This document shows positions 46,405 through 55,773 of a DNA stretch of 64,000 bases, piece after piece. Below the pieces are notes generated by a model, which was not told the origin of the DNA, ran no database searches, and saw only the letters and a list, made by a program, of their open reading frames with translations. The DNA lies in assembly GCA_036128855.1 (NCBI GenBank), contig JAYYPW010000002.1, positions 62,001-126,000 of the forward strand, in the 5' to 3' direction. Made by a program: the position numbers and the translations under genes. Origin of the DNA: JAYYPW01 sp036128855 (lineage in GTDB: Bacteria > Pseudomonadota > Gammaproteobacteria > Comchoanobacterales > Comchoanobacteraceae). Numbering within the stretch: position 1 is the stretch's first letter; every line of letters starts with the position of its first letter.

Positions 46405-46971
46405 ATGATGAGTATCAAAAACGATATATGGATTAGCGCACAAGCAAAGCAAGGTATGATTAAACCTTTTGTAGACAAGCAAGTAAAAGTAGAAAACGGT
46501 GATAAAAAAATCTCTTACGGTGTATCTAGCTATGGCTATGATGTCCGCGTAAGCCGTGAATTCAAAGTATTCACTAATGTACATTCTGCTGTAGTTGATC
46601 CAAAGAAATTTGACAAAAATAGTTTTGTAGAAATGGAATCAGATATATGTATTATCCCTCCAAATAGCTTCGCGTTAGGACGAACAGTAGAATATTTTAA
46701 TATACCTCGTAATGTTTTGACCATCTGCCTTGGCAAGAGCACTTATGCCAGATGTGGGATTATTGTCAATGTTACTCCATTAGAACCTGAATGGCAGGGG
46801 CACGTCACCTTAGAGTTTTCTAATACCACCAATCTTCCAGCCTATATTTATGCGAACGAAGGCGTAGCTCAGATGATTTTTCTTGAATCCGACGAAGCCT
46901 GTGCTATCTCGTATAAAGACCGAGCTGGAAAATACCAAGGACAAATTGGCGTTACCGAGCCTGTGGTATAA
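46405..46971 (+). CDS. dcd: dCTP deaminase
   Basis: Converts dCTP to dUTP, the main route to dTTP in gammaproteobacteria. It has 188 residues. Motifs SSYGYDVRVSREFKVF, CLGKSTYARCGIIVNVTPLEPEWQGHVTLE and the nucleotide-binding tail (YQGQIGVTEP) are intact. A strong ribosome-binding site (AGGAGA) precedes ATG 46405. It is followed two bases later by the ligase-associated phosphoesterase. Confidence 0.97.
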   Translation: MMSIKNDIWISAQAKQGMIKPFVDKQVKVENGDKKISYGVSSYGYDVRVSREFKVFTNVHSAVVDPKKFDKNSFVEMESDICIIPPNSFALGRTVEYFNIPRNVLTICLGKSTYARCGIIVNVTPLEPEWQGHVTLEFSNTTNLPAYIYANEGVAQMIFLESDEACAISYKDRAGKYQGQIGVTEPVV

Positions 46972-46972
46972 G

Positions 46973-47653
46973 GTGCATTTGCATCACGAGAAAAAACAAC
47001 TCATTCGCCTCATATTTCACGGTAACCCTCTCTACCTAGATGGTCGTGGTTGTATATACTGGCCACAAAAAAAATCTCTGATTATTTCAGATCTACACTT
47101 AGGTAAGGCCCGAGCATTTGATCAACACGGATTCAACCTACCCGACTACGAAGCAGACGAAACGCTTGCTAAACTTCAGACGCTCTTAGCAGAATATCAA
47201 CCGACTAGACTCATATTGCTTGGAGATAGTTTTCATACTACATCATCCTGGGATGAACTATCTATAAAACAAAAAAACAAGCTAAGCAGCATAACCCAAG
47301 CTATACCTGAATGCATATGGATATTAGGTAACCACGACCCCAATATTCCAAGAAGCTTAGTTGGGCTACGTAAACAACAATTAAGCTATGAGAACATTAT
47401 CCTCACACACGATTATCTAGTAGAACAAAGGCCACAAATTATTGGCCATTTCCACCCAAAAACTAAGGTATCACTGGGAAGAAAGACTATACGCTGCAGT
47501 TGTTTTATCCAAACTAAAAACACACTTATACTACCTGCTTTTGGCTCATTCACAGGAGGGCTTGATATAGAAAGTTCTGATTTTAAAAACATGTTCCAGC
47601 CGCAAGAAACCTACCTTTGTTTTAAAAATAAAATTTGGTTTAATCCGCAGTGA
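46973..47653 (+). CDS. Ligase-associated DNA-repair phosphoesterase
   Basis: Calcineurin-like metallophosphatase (Pde) of the ligase-associated repair group. Metal-binding motifs are SDLHLGKARAF, LGDSFH, GNHD and GHFHPK. The only plausible starts are non-ATG: I use GTG 46973, one base after the dcd stop, giving 226 residues whose N terminus matches the family; a TTG at 46883 would add 30 residues that overlap dcd. The partner ligase, exonuclease and helicase genes are directly downstream in other orientations. Confidence 0.9.
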   Translation: MHLHHEKKQLIRLIFHGNPLYLDGRGCIYWPQKKSLIISDLHLGKARAFDQHGFNLPDYEADETLAKLQTLLAEYQPTRLILLGDSFHTTSSWDELSIKQKNKLSSITQAIPECIWILGNHDPNIPRSLVGLRKQQLSYENIILTHDYLVEQRPQIIGHFHPKTKVSLGRKTIRCSCFIQTKNTLILPAFGSFTGGLDIESSDFKNMFQPQETYLCFKNKIWFNPQ

Positions 47654-47667
47654 ATGACTAACTCCTC

Positions 47668-49251
47668 TCACTGTAGATCCGCTACTGTTGTTAAATGATC
47701 TGCCTCATCTGCTGGTTTATCCCAACGGATTCTATGAATACGTGGAAACCTCAGACTTAAACCTGCACGCCGTCTGGGTGACTGCATAACACAATCAAAA
47801 GCCACCTCCACAACCAAAGTTGGCTCGAGCTGGCGCATAGGACCAAATTGGGCGATTGTATGCTTACGAACCCAAAGATCTAACTTTTTTAGCTCATCAT
47901 CAGTAAAACCTGAATACGCTTTACCTACAGGAACCAAATCTTTTCCTTGCCAAACTGCAAAGGTATAATCTGAATACAACGATGACCGCTTACCATGTCC
48001 ACGCTGCGCATAAACCAAAACAGCATCTATATAACAAGGATCTCGTTTCAATTTCCACCACTTTCCTGTAGGTCGTCCAGACTGATAAATACTATCTAGA
48101 CGCTTAATCATCAATCCTTCTACAGGTGCTAAAGCATAAGCTTTAGAGGATGCCTTAGCTTTGAAAAGATCCTCCTGTGATTGACAAGACTGCACGGGAG
48201 ATAACAATAAACGGTCAGATGAAGCCGTAGCCACACGCGCTTGCAGAAACTCACGCCGGCGCTTAAGTGGCGAGGACAGATAAGAATCCTCCTGAAAACG
48301 GAGAATATCATACGCCATAAATAGCACAGGATATTGCTGCATCAATTTTTTGCTAGGCTTAGACTTACCTAATCTCTGCTGTAATGCATTAAAATCATTA
48401 ATTGCCTGAGTAGTGCCCACAAGCAACTCACCATCTAAAGCTATGGAGTACTGGTGCAAAAGACCTAAATCAGGAAAACTATGTGAAATATCTTCACCAG
48501 TACGACTATATAAGCGCCACTGCCCCTCAGCATCTTGCACATACTGAACACGGATTCCATCATATTTCCATTCTACTTGCCACTTTGCCCAATCAAAGTC
48601 ATCCATCGTCTCCTCACGCAAAGGATGTGCTAACATTACAGGGGTAAAATGTAGGTCTGAAACTTGTAAATCCACAGCATGTCGACCTTCCAGCCAGGCA
48701 AATAAATTGACATATGGAGGACTAACACCATGCCATATCTTTTCGATATCCTGTATGTCCTTACTACCATACTGCGCCAACACGTGCTTACACGAGCGCA
48801 ATGATAAACCTACCCGCATCGATGAGCCCAAAAATTTCAGAAAACTCCAACGCTCTTCATAAGACATAACATTAAGACATTCAGATAAAAACTGGTTACT
48901 CGCAGAAATATCCTCACCCTGAAAAACCCGAACAATATCAGTCAGTGTTAATTCTGCAACACATATTGAACTTTTTTTTCGCGGCCATAAATGTGCAATA
49001 GTTTCAGCTAACTCACCAACATAGTCATAACTAAGATCAAACAACATAGCATCTACTTGCTCAACTAGAAGAGCTTTTACGCGAGCACGGCGGTATAGAG
49101 GTAGCTTCAAAGTGCCAGCTAACGATGCAAGTGCATAGCCGCGGTCAGGATCACTTGTTTTGGTAAAATACGTCCGTAACAAGGACTCTTTGCGCAATTG
49201 ACTATTCGAGAAGTAAAGAGTATTAAGTAAAAGGCTAAAATCGACAAACAT
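47668..49251 (-). CDS. ATP-dependent DNA ligase (ligase-associated repair module)
   Basis: Second, non-replicative DNA ligase. The 527-residue protein has an N-terminal helical DNA-binding domain (1-200), the adenylation domain with the nucleotidyl-lysine in EWKYDGIR (K229), and an OB domain with WWKLKRD. ATG 49251 is preferred over TTG 49257 because an AGAGGGG ribosome-binding site is eight bases upstream. The family works with the exonuclease, helicase and phosphoesterase encoded around it in double-strand-break or nick repair. Confidence 0.94.
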   Translation of the reverse strand: MFVDFSLLLNTLYFSNSQLRKESLLRTYFTKTSDPDRGYALASLAGTLKLPLYRRARVKALLVEQVDAMLFDLSYDYVGELAETIAHLWPRKKSSICVAELTLTDIVRVFQGEDISASNQFLSECLNVMSYEERWSFLKFLGSSMRVGLSLRSCKHVLAQYGSKDIQDIEKIWHGVSPPYVNLFAWLEGRHAVDLQVSDLHFTPVMLAHPLREETMDDFDWAKWQVEWKYDGIRVQYVQDAEGQWRLYSRTGEDISHSFPDLGLLHQYSIALDGELLVGTTQAINDFNALQQRLGKSKPSKKLMQQYPVLFMAYDILRFQEDSYLSSPLKRRREFLQARVATASSDRLLLSPVQSCQSQEDLFKAKASSKAYALAPVEGLMIKRLDSIYQSGRPTGKWWKLKRDPCYIDAVLVYAQRGHGKRSSLYSDYTFAVWQGKDLVPVGKAYSGFTDDELKKLDLWVRKHTIAQFGPMRQLEPTLVVEVAFDCVMQSPRRRAGLSLRFPRIHRIRWDKPADEADHLTTVADLQ

Positions 49252-49253
49252 AA

Positions 49254-50255
49254 TCAAGACCCCTCTTCATCACGCAAAATATGTAATGCAGAAGCAGTAT
49301 AACCTAACTTTTTAGATTGATAGACAAGCGCATCCTCCCGGCCATGAGTAACAAAAACATGCTGTGGGTTAATAGCCTGAATAGTAGCTAAAAGATCATC
49401 CCAATCGGCATGATCCGATATCACCAAAGGACATTCTACACGCCTTTGTCGACTACGCGCGCGAATACTCAACCAGCCAGATGCCATCGCAATAATTTTA
49501 TTCACAAATCCTTGGCTCCACTTATCAGTTAACGCCGATGGCGGTGCTAGAACAAGAGCACCCTGCAAAGTTTTTTTATCTCGCCGACCAACAGGTTCTA
49601 ACGGGCCTAGTGCAAAACCACATTGCGCATAGTACTGGCATAGCTTATGCATAGCACCGTGGTAATAAATTATTTCGTTATAACCTAATGATCGAAGACC
49701 CATAATAACTCGTTGAGCCTTACCTAACGCATAGCATCCTAATAAATGTGTTGCGTCTTGATTATTTTGTAAAGAAGTTAATAGCTTAGTCAATTCATGT
49801 TCGATTGGAGGGTGATGAAAAACAGGCAACCCAAAAGTTGCTTCCGTAATCAAATAATCACAAGCAACCACCTGAAATGGTTCACAAGTAGGATCAAGCT
49901 GACGTTTAAAATCTCCCGTAATTAATAATCTCACACCTTGGTATTCCAGTAACACCTGTGCACTACCTAAAATATGTCCTGCAGAATACAACGTCACTGT
50001 GACGTCACCAATACTAATAGCCTGACGATATGCCAAGGCATGAACGTGAGCAAAGCAGTTCTCTCCATAGCGAATCTGCATAATATCTGCTGTATGTTTA
50101 GTACACCAAACAGTATCATGACCTGAGCGCGCATGATCTGCATGTGCATGCGTTATAACGCAACGCGATACAGGACGTAGCGCATCAACATAAAAGTCAC
50201 CGGGTACACAATATAACCCTGATTTTCGGACCGTCATCCATTCATTTATCTTCAT
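49254..50255 (-). CDS. Ligase-associated DNA exonuclease (metallo-beta-lactamase fold)
   Basis: MBL/beta-CASP nuclease related to SNM1/Artemis-type enzymes. The metal motif THAHADH is at about 36-42, followed by the GDFKR motif and the beta-CASP region. ATG 50255 starts the gene (333 residues); a TTG two codons earlier is less likely. Ends two bases before the ligase ATG, so exonuclease and ligase form one unit. Divergent from the helicase with a 68-base shared gap. Confidence 0.93.
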   Translation of the reverse strand: MKINEWMTVRKSGLYCVPGDFYVDALRPVSRCVITHAHADHARSGHDTVWCTKHTADIMQIRYGENCFAHVHALAYRQAISIGDVTVTLYSAGHILGSAQVLLEYQGVRLLITGDFKRQLDPTCEPFQVVACDYLITEATFGLPVFHHPPIEHELTKLLTSLQNNQDATHLLGCYALGKAQRVIMGLRSLGYNEIIYYHGAMHKLCQYYAQCGFALGPLEPVGRRDKKTLQGALVLAPPSALTDKWSQGFVNKIIAMASGWLSIRARSRQRRVECPLVISDHADWDDLLATIQAINPQHVFVTHGREDALVYQSKKLGYTASALHILRDEEGS

Positions 50256-50323
50256 CTTCAAAATATACTATATCCTTGATAAAAAAACGCGTGGTATACT
50301 ATAAAAAAATACGGTTTTCATCC

Positions 50324-52732
50324 ATGCACACTTTACCTTTACCCATAAAAAAATGGCTACGACAAAAAAATTGGCAACTGCGCCCACACCAAGAAGCTAT
50401 GATAAAACACTACGAGCAACGCAAATCCTGCCTACTTATCGCCCCTACTGGCGCCGGTAAAACATTAGCAGGTCTGCTCCCAAGCTTAATCGACTTAATC
50501 AACCATCCTCATTACACAGGATTACATACTCTATATATCTCACCCCTCAAAGCACTTACTTACGATATAGAAAAAAATCTTGAACAACCTATTTATGAAA
50601 TGCAGCTCCCTATAGAAATCGGGGTCAGAACAGGTGATACAAATTCATACCAACGTAGCAAACAACGAACTAAACCTCCACAAATTCTATTAACGACACC
50701 AGAGTCACTGATGATACTTTTATCGTATGCAGACGCCCCAAATTTTTTCAAAAAACTACGTCTTGTTGTCATCGATGAATGCCACAGTTTTGCCCATAGC
50801 AAACGTGGAGACTTTACCAGCCTCGCATTAAGTGGGTTACTGAGAATTGCCCCTGAACACATACGTTTTGGATTATCAGCTACCGTCGCAGACCCAAAGA
50901 AACTTTCCTGCTGGCTACATAGCCCAAAAAATCCAGCAGAAATATACCACCTACAAGATAAGACACCTCCTGTTATCACTACACTAACGACCAAAAAACC
51001 TATACCTTATAGCGGCTACAGTGCACGCTACGCACTAGATGAAATCTACCAAGTACTACTAAAGCACCAGCTTGTGATCGCTTTTGTAAACACACGCGGC
51101 CAAGCTGAGCAATTATTCCAAAGTTTATGGCAAATAAATACGCAACATATCCCTATCGCACTCTACCATGGGTCCCTAGATGCTGTTACCCGTAGAAATA
51201 CAGAAAAAATGATGGCAGATGGAAAAATACGTGCTGTGGTTGCAACCTCCGCTCTCGAGCTTGGTATAGATTGGAGTAATATTGACTGCGTTCTTCAAGT
51301 AGGAGCACCAAAAGGAGTATGTCGATTACTACAACGTATTGGGCGTGCAAATCATCAATATCTAATACCTAGTAAAGCATTCTTAGTACCTACTAACTGT
51401 TTTGAGGCACTTGAATGCCAAGCAGCAATGGACCTTATAAAAAGAAATCAACTTGACACAGATCCTAATGCTGAGAAAAAAGGCGCTTTAGATGTACTTG
51501 CACAATATATCCTTAACTGCTGCTGTCAGGGACCATACACCCAAAATATGATCCTCGAAGATTGTCTTAACACTCTGGCTTACCACAATATTGACAGCAA
51601 TATTATTGAGCAGTTATTTAACTTCCATCTCCATGGGGGATATGCACTACAAGCCTACCCTCGCCTACATAAATTACAATATGATACAGAAAAGAATTAT
51701 CGTTCTAAAAATATGGCCGTAGCACGCAAACATAGACAAAACATAGGAACTATTGTTGAATACGCTAAGCTACGGGTAAAAAAACAAATCGGAAAAAAAA
51801 GAGGCAAAGTATCTTTAGGCCAAATTGAAGAACGGTTTATCCAACAACTATCTCCTGGAGATACCTTCGCATTCGCAGGGGAAATTTTGCTATATGAGAA
51901 AATCCATGATATGGAAGTTATTGTAAGGCCTCATAGCAAAAAACAACCTAAAGTACCAGCTTATGCTGGTGGACAGTTACCATTGAGTACTCACCTAGAA
52001 AAAGAGATACTTGCTCTATTACAAAATCCAAAAAGGTGGCAAAACTTACCGAACCAGATACAAGATTGGCTACAATTACAGCAAACTTATTCTACTTTAC
52101 CTGAACCTAAAAAGCTTATTATTGAGAAATTCTCTTACCAAGGTTGTTATAATACCATTTTATATACCTTTTCAGGCCGTGCGGTAAATAATAGCCTAGG
52201 CATGCTGTTAAGTATGCAGTGGGAAGAGGATGGATATCAACCTATCGCCTTTCACTGCAATGACTACGGATTAGGGATAAAAACGCTCGTTGATGTAGAA
52301 AATATTCAAAGCTATCTACACGTAGATGGCTTATCTAAAAAACTAGATGTATGGTTAAAACAGTCGCAATTACTAAAGCGAAGCTTTCGTGAAGTTGCGA
52401 CAATAACTGGTTTGATTGAGCAACAATTGCCAGGGAAACGTAAAACACTTAAGCAAGTAACTTTTAGTACAGATTTAATTTTTGAAGTACTTGAGAAATA
52501 TGACCCAGATCACATCCTTCTGATTGCAACTAAAGAAGATGCATGTAGAGAGTTAGTGAGTTTTACTCGTTTAGAAGATCTACTGAGATCGTATGAGAAA
52601 GACCAAGTAGTATTCAAACTCCCATCTCCATCTCCATTGAGTATACCAATCCTAACAGCAGCCAATCCAGAAAATATAGACGGTGAAGCTATCGAAGCAT
52701 TACTTGAGCAAGCAAACAAAAAAAGAAATTAA
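50324..52732 (+). CDS. Ligase-associated DEXH-box helicase (Lhr-core family)
   Basis: ATP-dependent DNA helicase with an Lhr core. Walker A is IAPTGAGKTLAG at about 39-50, the DEAH box reads DECH, and motif VI is QRIGRANHQ. The Lhr-type winged-helix and C-terminal domains follow, giving 802 residues. ATG 50324 is chosen because it matches the family N terminus; a TTG 16 codons upstream is also possible. Fourth member of the ligase-associated module (phosphoesterase, ligase, exonuclease, helicase). Confidence 0.94.
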   Translation: MHTLPLPIKKWLRQKNWQLRPHQEAMIKHYEQRKSCLLIAPTGAGKTLAGLLPSLIDLINHPHYTGLHTLYISPLKALTYDIEKNLEQPIYEMQLPIEIGVRTGDTNSYQRSKQRTKPPQILLTTPESLMILLSYADAPNFFKKLRLVVIDECHSFAHSKRGDFTSLALSGLLRIAPEHIRFGLSATVADPKKLSCWLHSPKNPAEIYHLQDKTPPVITTLTTKKPIPYSGYSARYALDEIYQVLLKHQLVIAFVNTRGQAEQLFQSLWQINTQHIPIALYHGSLDAVTRRNTEKMMADGKIRAVVATSALELGIDWSNIDCVLQVGAPKGVCRLLQRIGRANHQYLIPSKAFLVPTNCFEALECQAAMDLIKRNQLDTDPNAEKKGALDVLAQYILNCCCQGPYTQNMILEDCLNTLAYHNIDSNIIEQLFNFHLHGGYALQAYPRLHKLQYDTEKNYRSKNMAVARKHRQNIGTIVEYAKLRVKKQIGKKRGKVSLGQIEERFIQQLSPGDTFAFAGEILLYEKIHDMEVIVRPHSKKQPKVPAYAGGQLPLSTHLEKEILALLQNPKRWQNLPNQIQDWLQLQQTYSTLPEPKKLIIEKFSYQGCYNTILYTFSGRAVNNSLGMLLSMQWEEDGYQPIAFHCNDYGLGIKTLVDVENIQSYLHVDGLSKKLDVWLKQSQLLKRSFREVATITGLIEQQLPGKRKTLKQVTFSTDLIFEVLEKYDPDHILLIATKEDACRELVSFTRLEDLLRSYEKDQVVFKLPSPSPLSIPILTAANPENIDGEAIEALLEQANKKRN

Positions 52733-52742
52733 GAGAACCAGG

Positions 52743-53078
52743 TTAGTCTTCGTCCTGGTCACCCTCACCTTTACGCAAACCGTGCACGGTATGATGCTTA
52801 CCAGACTGCGCTTTCTCTCGTAAAGCCTTACCTGCCTTGAAGTATACACCCCACTTCTCTGAAGTTCTTATAGTCATTCCAGTACGTGGATTATGGGCGT
52901 TACGCTGTCCTCGATATCTCAAGCACCAAGTGCCAAAACCTCTAATTTCTATTCTACCCCCAGAGCTCAGGGTTTTTACCATGGTTTCAAGGATGGCATT
53001 TACAATTGCCTCTACTTTCTTAGCTGGCATAGATGGGAATTCTTCCACCATCATCGCAATGAGTTCAGATCTAACCAT
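52743..53078 (-). CDS. ihfB: Integration host factor beta subunit with charged C-terminal tail
   Basis: DNA-bending histone-like protein (HU/IHF fold). It has SELIAMMVEEFPSMPAKKVEAIV at the N terminus, RIEIRGFGTW in the body, and the DNA-intercalating NPRTG loop. Resemblance to the beta rather than alpha subunit comes from the RIEIRGFG motif and FKAGKALREKA. A tail of about 20 residues rich in Gly, His, Glu and Asp is extra compared with E. coli IhfB. It has its own promoter at 53103-53132. Confidence 0.92.
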   Translation of the reverse strand: MVRSELIAMMVEEFPSMPAKKVEAIVNAILETMVKTLSSGGRIEIRGFGTWCLRYRGQRNAHNPRTGMTIRTSEKWGVYFKAGKALREKAQSGKHHTVHGLRKGEGDQDED

Positions 53079-53102
53079 ATTAGATACACCTATTGATTTA
53101 CT

Positions 53103-53132
53103 GGTATAAGACTAAAAGTTTTATCCTGTCAA
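53103..53132 (-). promoter_or_regulatory. Probable sigma-70 promoter of ihfB
   Basis: On the minus strand, consensus TTGACA (53132-53127) is followed after 18 bases by TATACC (53108-53103). The transcript would start just upstream of ihfB and include an AGGTG ribosome-binding site eight bases from its ATG. Confidence 0.55.
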
Positions 53133-53254
53133 GTCAATGAAAATTATCAAAATAAAAAAAGAATTGTTTTTTTCTCACCTATTTCGAGTCTACCAGATCA
53201 CGCGAGAAGAGATTTAAGAAAAAAAGAAATAATTACTTAAAAAAACAGCAAGAC

Positions 53255-53282
53255 TTGCTGAAGCACGTGTATCTTGTATAAT
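53255..53282 (+). promoter_or_regulatory. Probable promoter of the DUF2066-hda pair
   Basis: A perfect TATAAT at 53277-53282 with TTGCTG at 53255-53260, 16 bases apart, lies 27 bases ahead of the DUF2066 gene start. The same -35 hexamer and spacing occur before gpsA. Confidence 0.5.
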
Positions 53283-53308
53283 GAATTTACCTATCTTAAC
53301 GAATAATC

Positions 53309-54310
53309 ATGCCAGTATTACTAATAATCACCCTACTTACATCCTACATACAAGCTAAGACGTTCTCTCTCTATGAAGTGGAACTACCTGTACAATCTCA
53401 AGACAAACATCTTTTATCAGATAAGCTCCCCCGGGCATTTGAATATATTCTTATAAGGATGAGCGGAGATAGAGAAATTGTGAAAAACAACCCTGAACTT
53501 CAAGAACTCAATATGGCTCAAAAAGCGATCTCCAGCTATCACTTTCAACTACACGACTGCCCTATCCCATCCGCACAACCATGTAATTATTTAGCCGTAT
53601 CATTTCACGCTGAAAACATTCTCGCCATCCTCAAGAAAGTAGGTAAAAACCCATGGTTAACAGAACGCGCCACCAGTTTTGTGGACATCCATATAGAAAA
53701 TGAACTTGAAACTAAAGTTATACACCAAAATGAAGAAGAAGCATCTCTAGTAGAGCAAGTTGCAGCTGAAAGAGGCATTCAGGTTTTTCTACCTAACCAG
53801 AACACTTTTACTGACGAAGGATCAGAAAATATCCAAACAGACCAAACTCTGACGGTAAAAATACACACTAGCAACCAAATAGAATGGCAAATATCATGGC
53901 AACTTTTTACGCAAGAAGGGACTTTCGAGTGGGAAACATCAAAGCCAAGTTTAAATAGTGCCATAACAGAGTCTATTCATACTCTTGCTGATTTTATGGC
54001 ATCACAGCAAAGACAAGATATACAGCCTAGTACACAAGAGCACGAGTCATTCATTAAAATCAAGCAAATCGCCAATTACTCAGAACTAAACAGAGTAATG
54101 AAAAAAATACAAAGCAACAAACAAATCTCTCAGGCCAAAGTATCACAAATTGATGCTGATACAATATATATGGCAGTTCAACATAAAGATGGACTTGACT
54201 CCATTTTGAAAAGCTTGCAAGAAAGCAATATTCAAGTAATAACAGACTCGTTTAATAATGGTCCACTAAACTTAAATAGGCACAGTAATTATGCCTCTGT
54301 CTCTCAATGA
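53309..54310 (+). CDS. DUF2066-domain protein
   Basis: A 333-residue protein with a signal peptide (about 1-16) and the DUF2066 domain, marked by YEVELPVQSQD and LPRAFEYILIRMSGD near the N terminus. The family is uncharacterised and typically encoded just before hda in gammaproteobacteria, as here. The mature part is likely periplasmic. Overlaps hda by 20 bases. Confidence 0.9.
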   Translation: MPVLLIITLLTSYIQAKTFSLYEVELPVQSQDKHLLSDKLPRAFEYILIRMSGDREIVKNNPELQELNMAQKAISSYHFQLHDCPIPSAQPCNYLAVSFHAENILAILKKVGKNPWLTERATSFVDIHIENELETKVIHQNEEEASLVEQVAAERGIQVFLPNQNTFTDEGSENIQTDQTLTVKIHTSNQIEWQISWQLFTQEGTFEWETSKPSLNSAITESIHTLADFMASQQRQDIQPSTQEHESFIKIKQIANYSELNRVMKKIQSNKQISQAKVSQIDADTIYMAVQHKDGLDSILKSLQESNIQVITDSFNNGPLNLNRHSNYASVSQ

Positions 54311-55016
54311 ACCACAGCACTGCTTACCTTTTGATATTGATCAGCGTAAAAGCTTTGCTAATTTCTATCCTGGTAAGACCGAACACCGATTAATCAAAGA
54401 GAAATTAGCAGAATCTTCTCAACAAGATCAGTTAAATCATCTGCTTGTAGCACAGATTGGAGACGGGAAAACACATTTACTACAAGCATGTGTACATCAT
54501 TCAAAAAAATCCATACTGATACCATGTAAACAACTTGATCAACTAGATCCAGAGATATTCAATCAAATAGATTCTCACACTTTATATCTTGATGATATAG
54601 ACAGAATGGCATACATACCAAACTGGGAAAAAAGCTTATTGAGACTGCTCACAATTAATCCAAATTTATCTATCCTTGCTTCATCGTGTAAACCTATACA
54701 ACAAGCTGATTTTCAAATACCTGATCTTGCATCAAGACTGCAAGCCCTCTGCCCGCTTTATATCGCTCCACTGAGCGAGCAAGAACAACGACATGCACTG
54801 CAGCAACGGGCTAAAAAAAGGGGGATTGTATTGAGCAACGAAACCATCATATGGCTACAAAAAATATTACCCAGAGACAATCATACTTTATTTGACTTAT
54901 TAACAAAAATTGATCAAGTTTCTCTATCTACCCACACCAAACCAAACTTAACATTATTACGCAAAGTTCTTGCACACGAAAACTACATCACCGCGCACGC
55001 TGATCTACCTGATTAA
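54291..55016 (+). CDS. hda: DnaA regulatory inactivator Hda
   Basis: AAA+ protein that, with the DNA clamp, converts DnaA-ATP to DnaA-ADP after initiation. It has 241 residues. The clamp-binding motif is QHCLPF near residue 9-14, in the place of QLSLPL in E. coli. Walker A is IGDGKTH, Walker B LYLDDID, and the arginine finger lies in LASRL. It overlaps the DUF2066 gene and its end overlaps the convergent rnt gene. Confidence 0.94.
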   Translation: MPLSLNEPQHCLPFDIDQRKSFANFYPGKTEHRLIKEKLAESSQQDQLNHLLVAQIGDGKTHLLQACVHHSKKSILIPCKQLDQLDPEIFNQIDSHTLYLDDIDRMAYIPNWEKSLLRLLTINPNLSILASSCKPIQQADFQIPDLASRLQALCPLYIAPLSEQEQRHALQQRAKKRGIVLSNETIIWLQKILPRDNHTLFDLLTKIDQVSLSTHTKPNLTLLRKVLAHENYITAHADLPD

Positions 55017-55596
55017 TAATTTGACAGAAGAAATCAGCTGTTCGCTCAGCATCATAAAGCGCTGAATGAGCCTGATTAACATCAAAATCAATTCCCGCCT
55101 TTCGCACAGCACGAGCCAGAACAGGTTCGCCGAGCCACACAGCACCTACAGTCGCTGTATCAAAAGTTGTGAAACGATGCCATGGGCTATCATCTTGTAG
55201 GCTGCAACGCCCTAGTGCAGCTTGTATAAAGTCAAAGTCAAATTGTGCATTTTGTGCAACCATCACAGCTCTACGACAGTTTAGGTCATGCATCCATTTT
55301 TTTAATTTTTTATGTAAATCAACCAAAACTTCATGCTCTGGTTGTGCAAAACGAAATGGATGATCTGGCTTGATCTGTGTAACCTCTAAAGCCTGTGGGT
55401 CCAAATTAGCACCGACAAACGGTTGGACATGATAATGAAAAGTCTCTACAGGAACTAGCTTATTATCACGATAGTCCACTATCACCGCAGCTAATTCTAG
55501 TAATGCATCTGTCTTTGCATTCACTCCGCCTGTTTCACAATCAATCACTACAGGCATCAGCCCGCGAAAACGATGTACTAAACTTCTTCTTTTCAT
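54988..55596 (-). CDS. rnt: Ribonuclease T
   Basis: 3'-5' exoribonuclease of the DEDD family that trims tRNA and other small RNAs. Start set at ATG 55596, with AGG six bases upstream, giving 202 residues beginning MKRRSLVHRFRG; an open frame to 55713 upstream has no homology. Catalytic motifs D19-x-E21 (VVIDCETGG), NAQFDFDF and AHSALYDAERTADFF are intact. Convergent with hda, with the last 29 bases overlapping. Confidence 0.95.
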   Translation of the reverse strand: MKRRSLVHRFRGLMPVVIDCETGGVNAKTDALLELAAVIVDYRDNKLVPVETFHYHVQPFVGANLDPQALEVTQIKPDHPFRFAQPEHEVLVDLHKKLKKWMHDLNCRRAVMVAQNAQFDFDFIQAALGRCSLQDDSPWHRFTTFDTATVGAVWLGEPVLARAVRKAGIDFDVNQAHSALYDAERTADFFCQIINQVDQRAR

Positions 55597-55773
55597 ATTC
55601 AACCTATTGATTATGATTGTATTATAAACTAAAGAGCTGCGACTGTCGACCTCGCTCTCTTCAAGCAAATAAAGACTTAACCTCGCTGTTTTCAATAAAA
55701 AAAATCTTTGCATGAACTGCTATTTTTAATAAAATAATGTATAATAACAGCATTATATTCTGACATCACAAAC

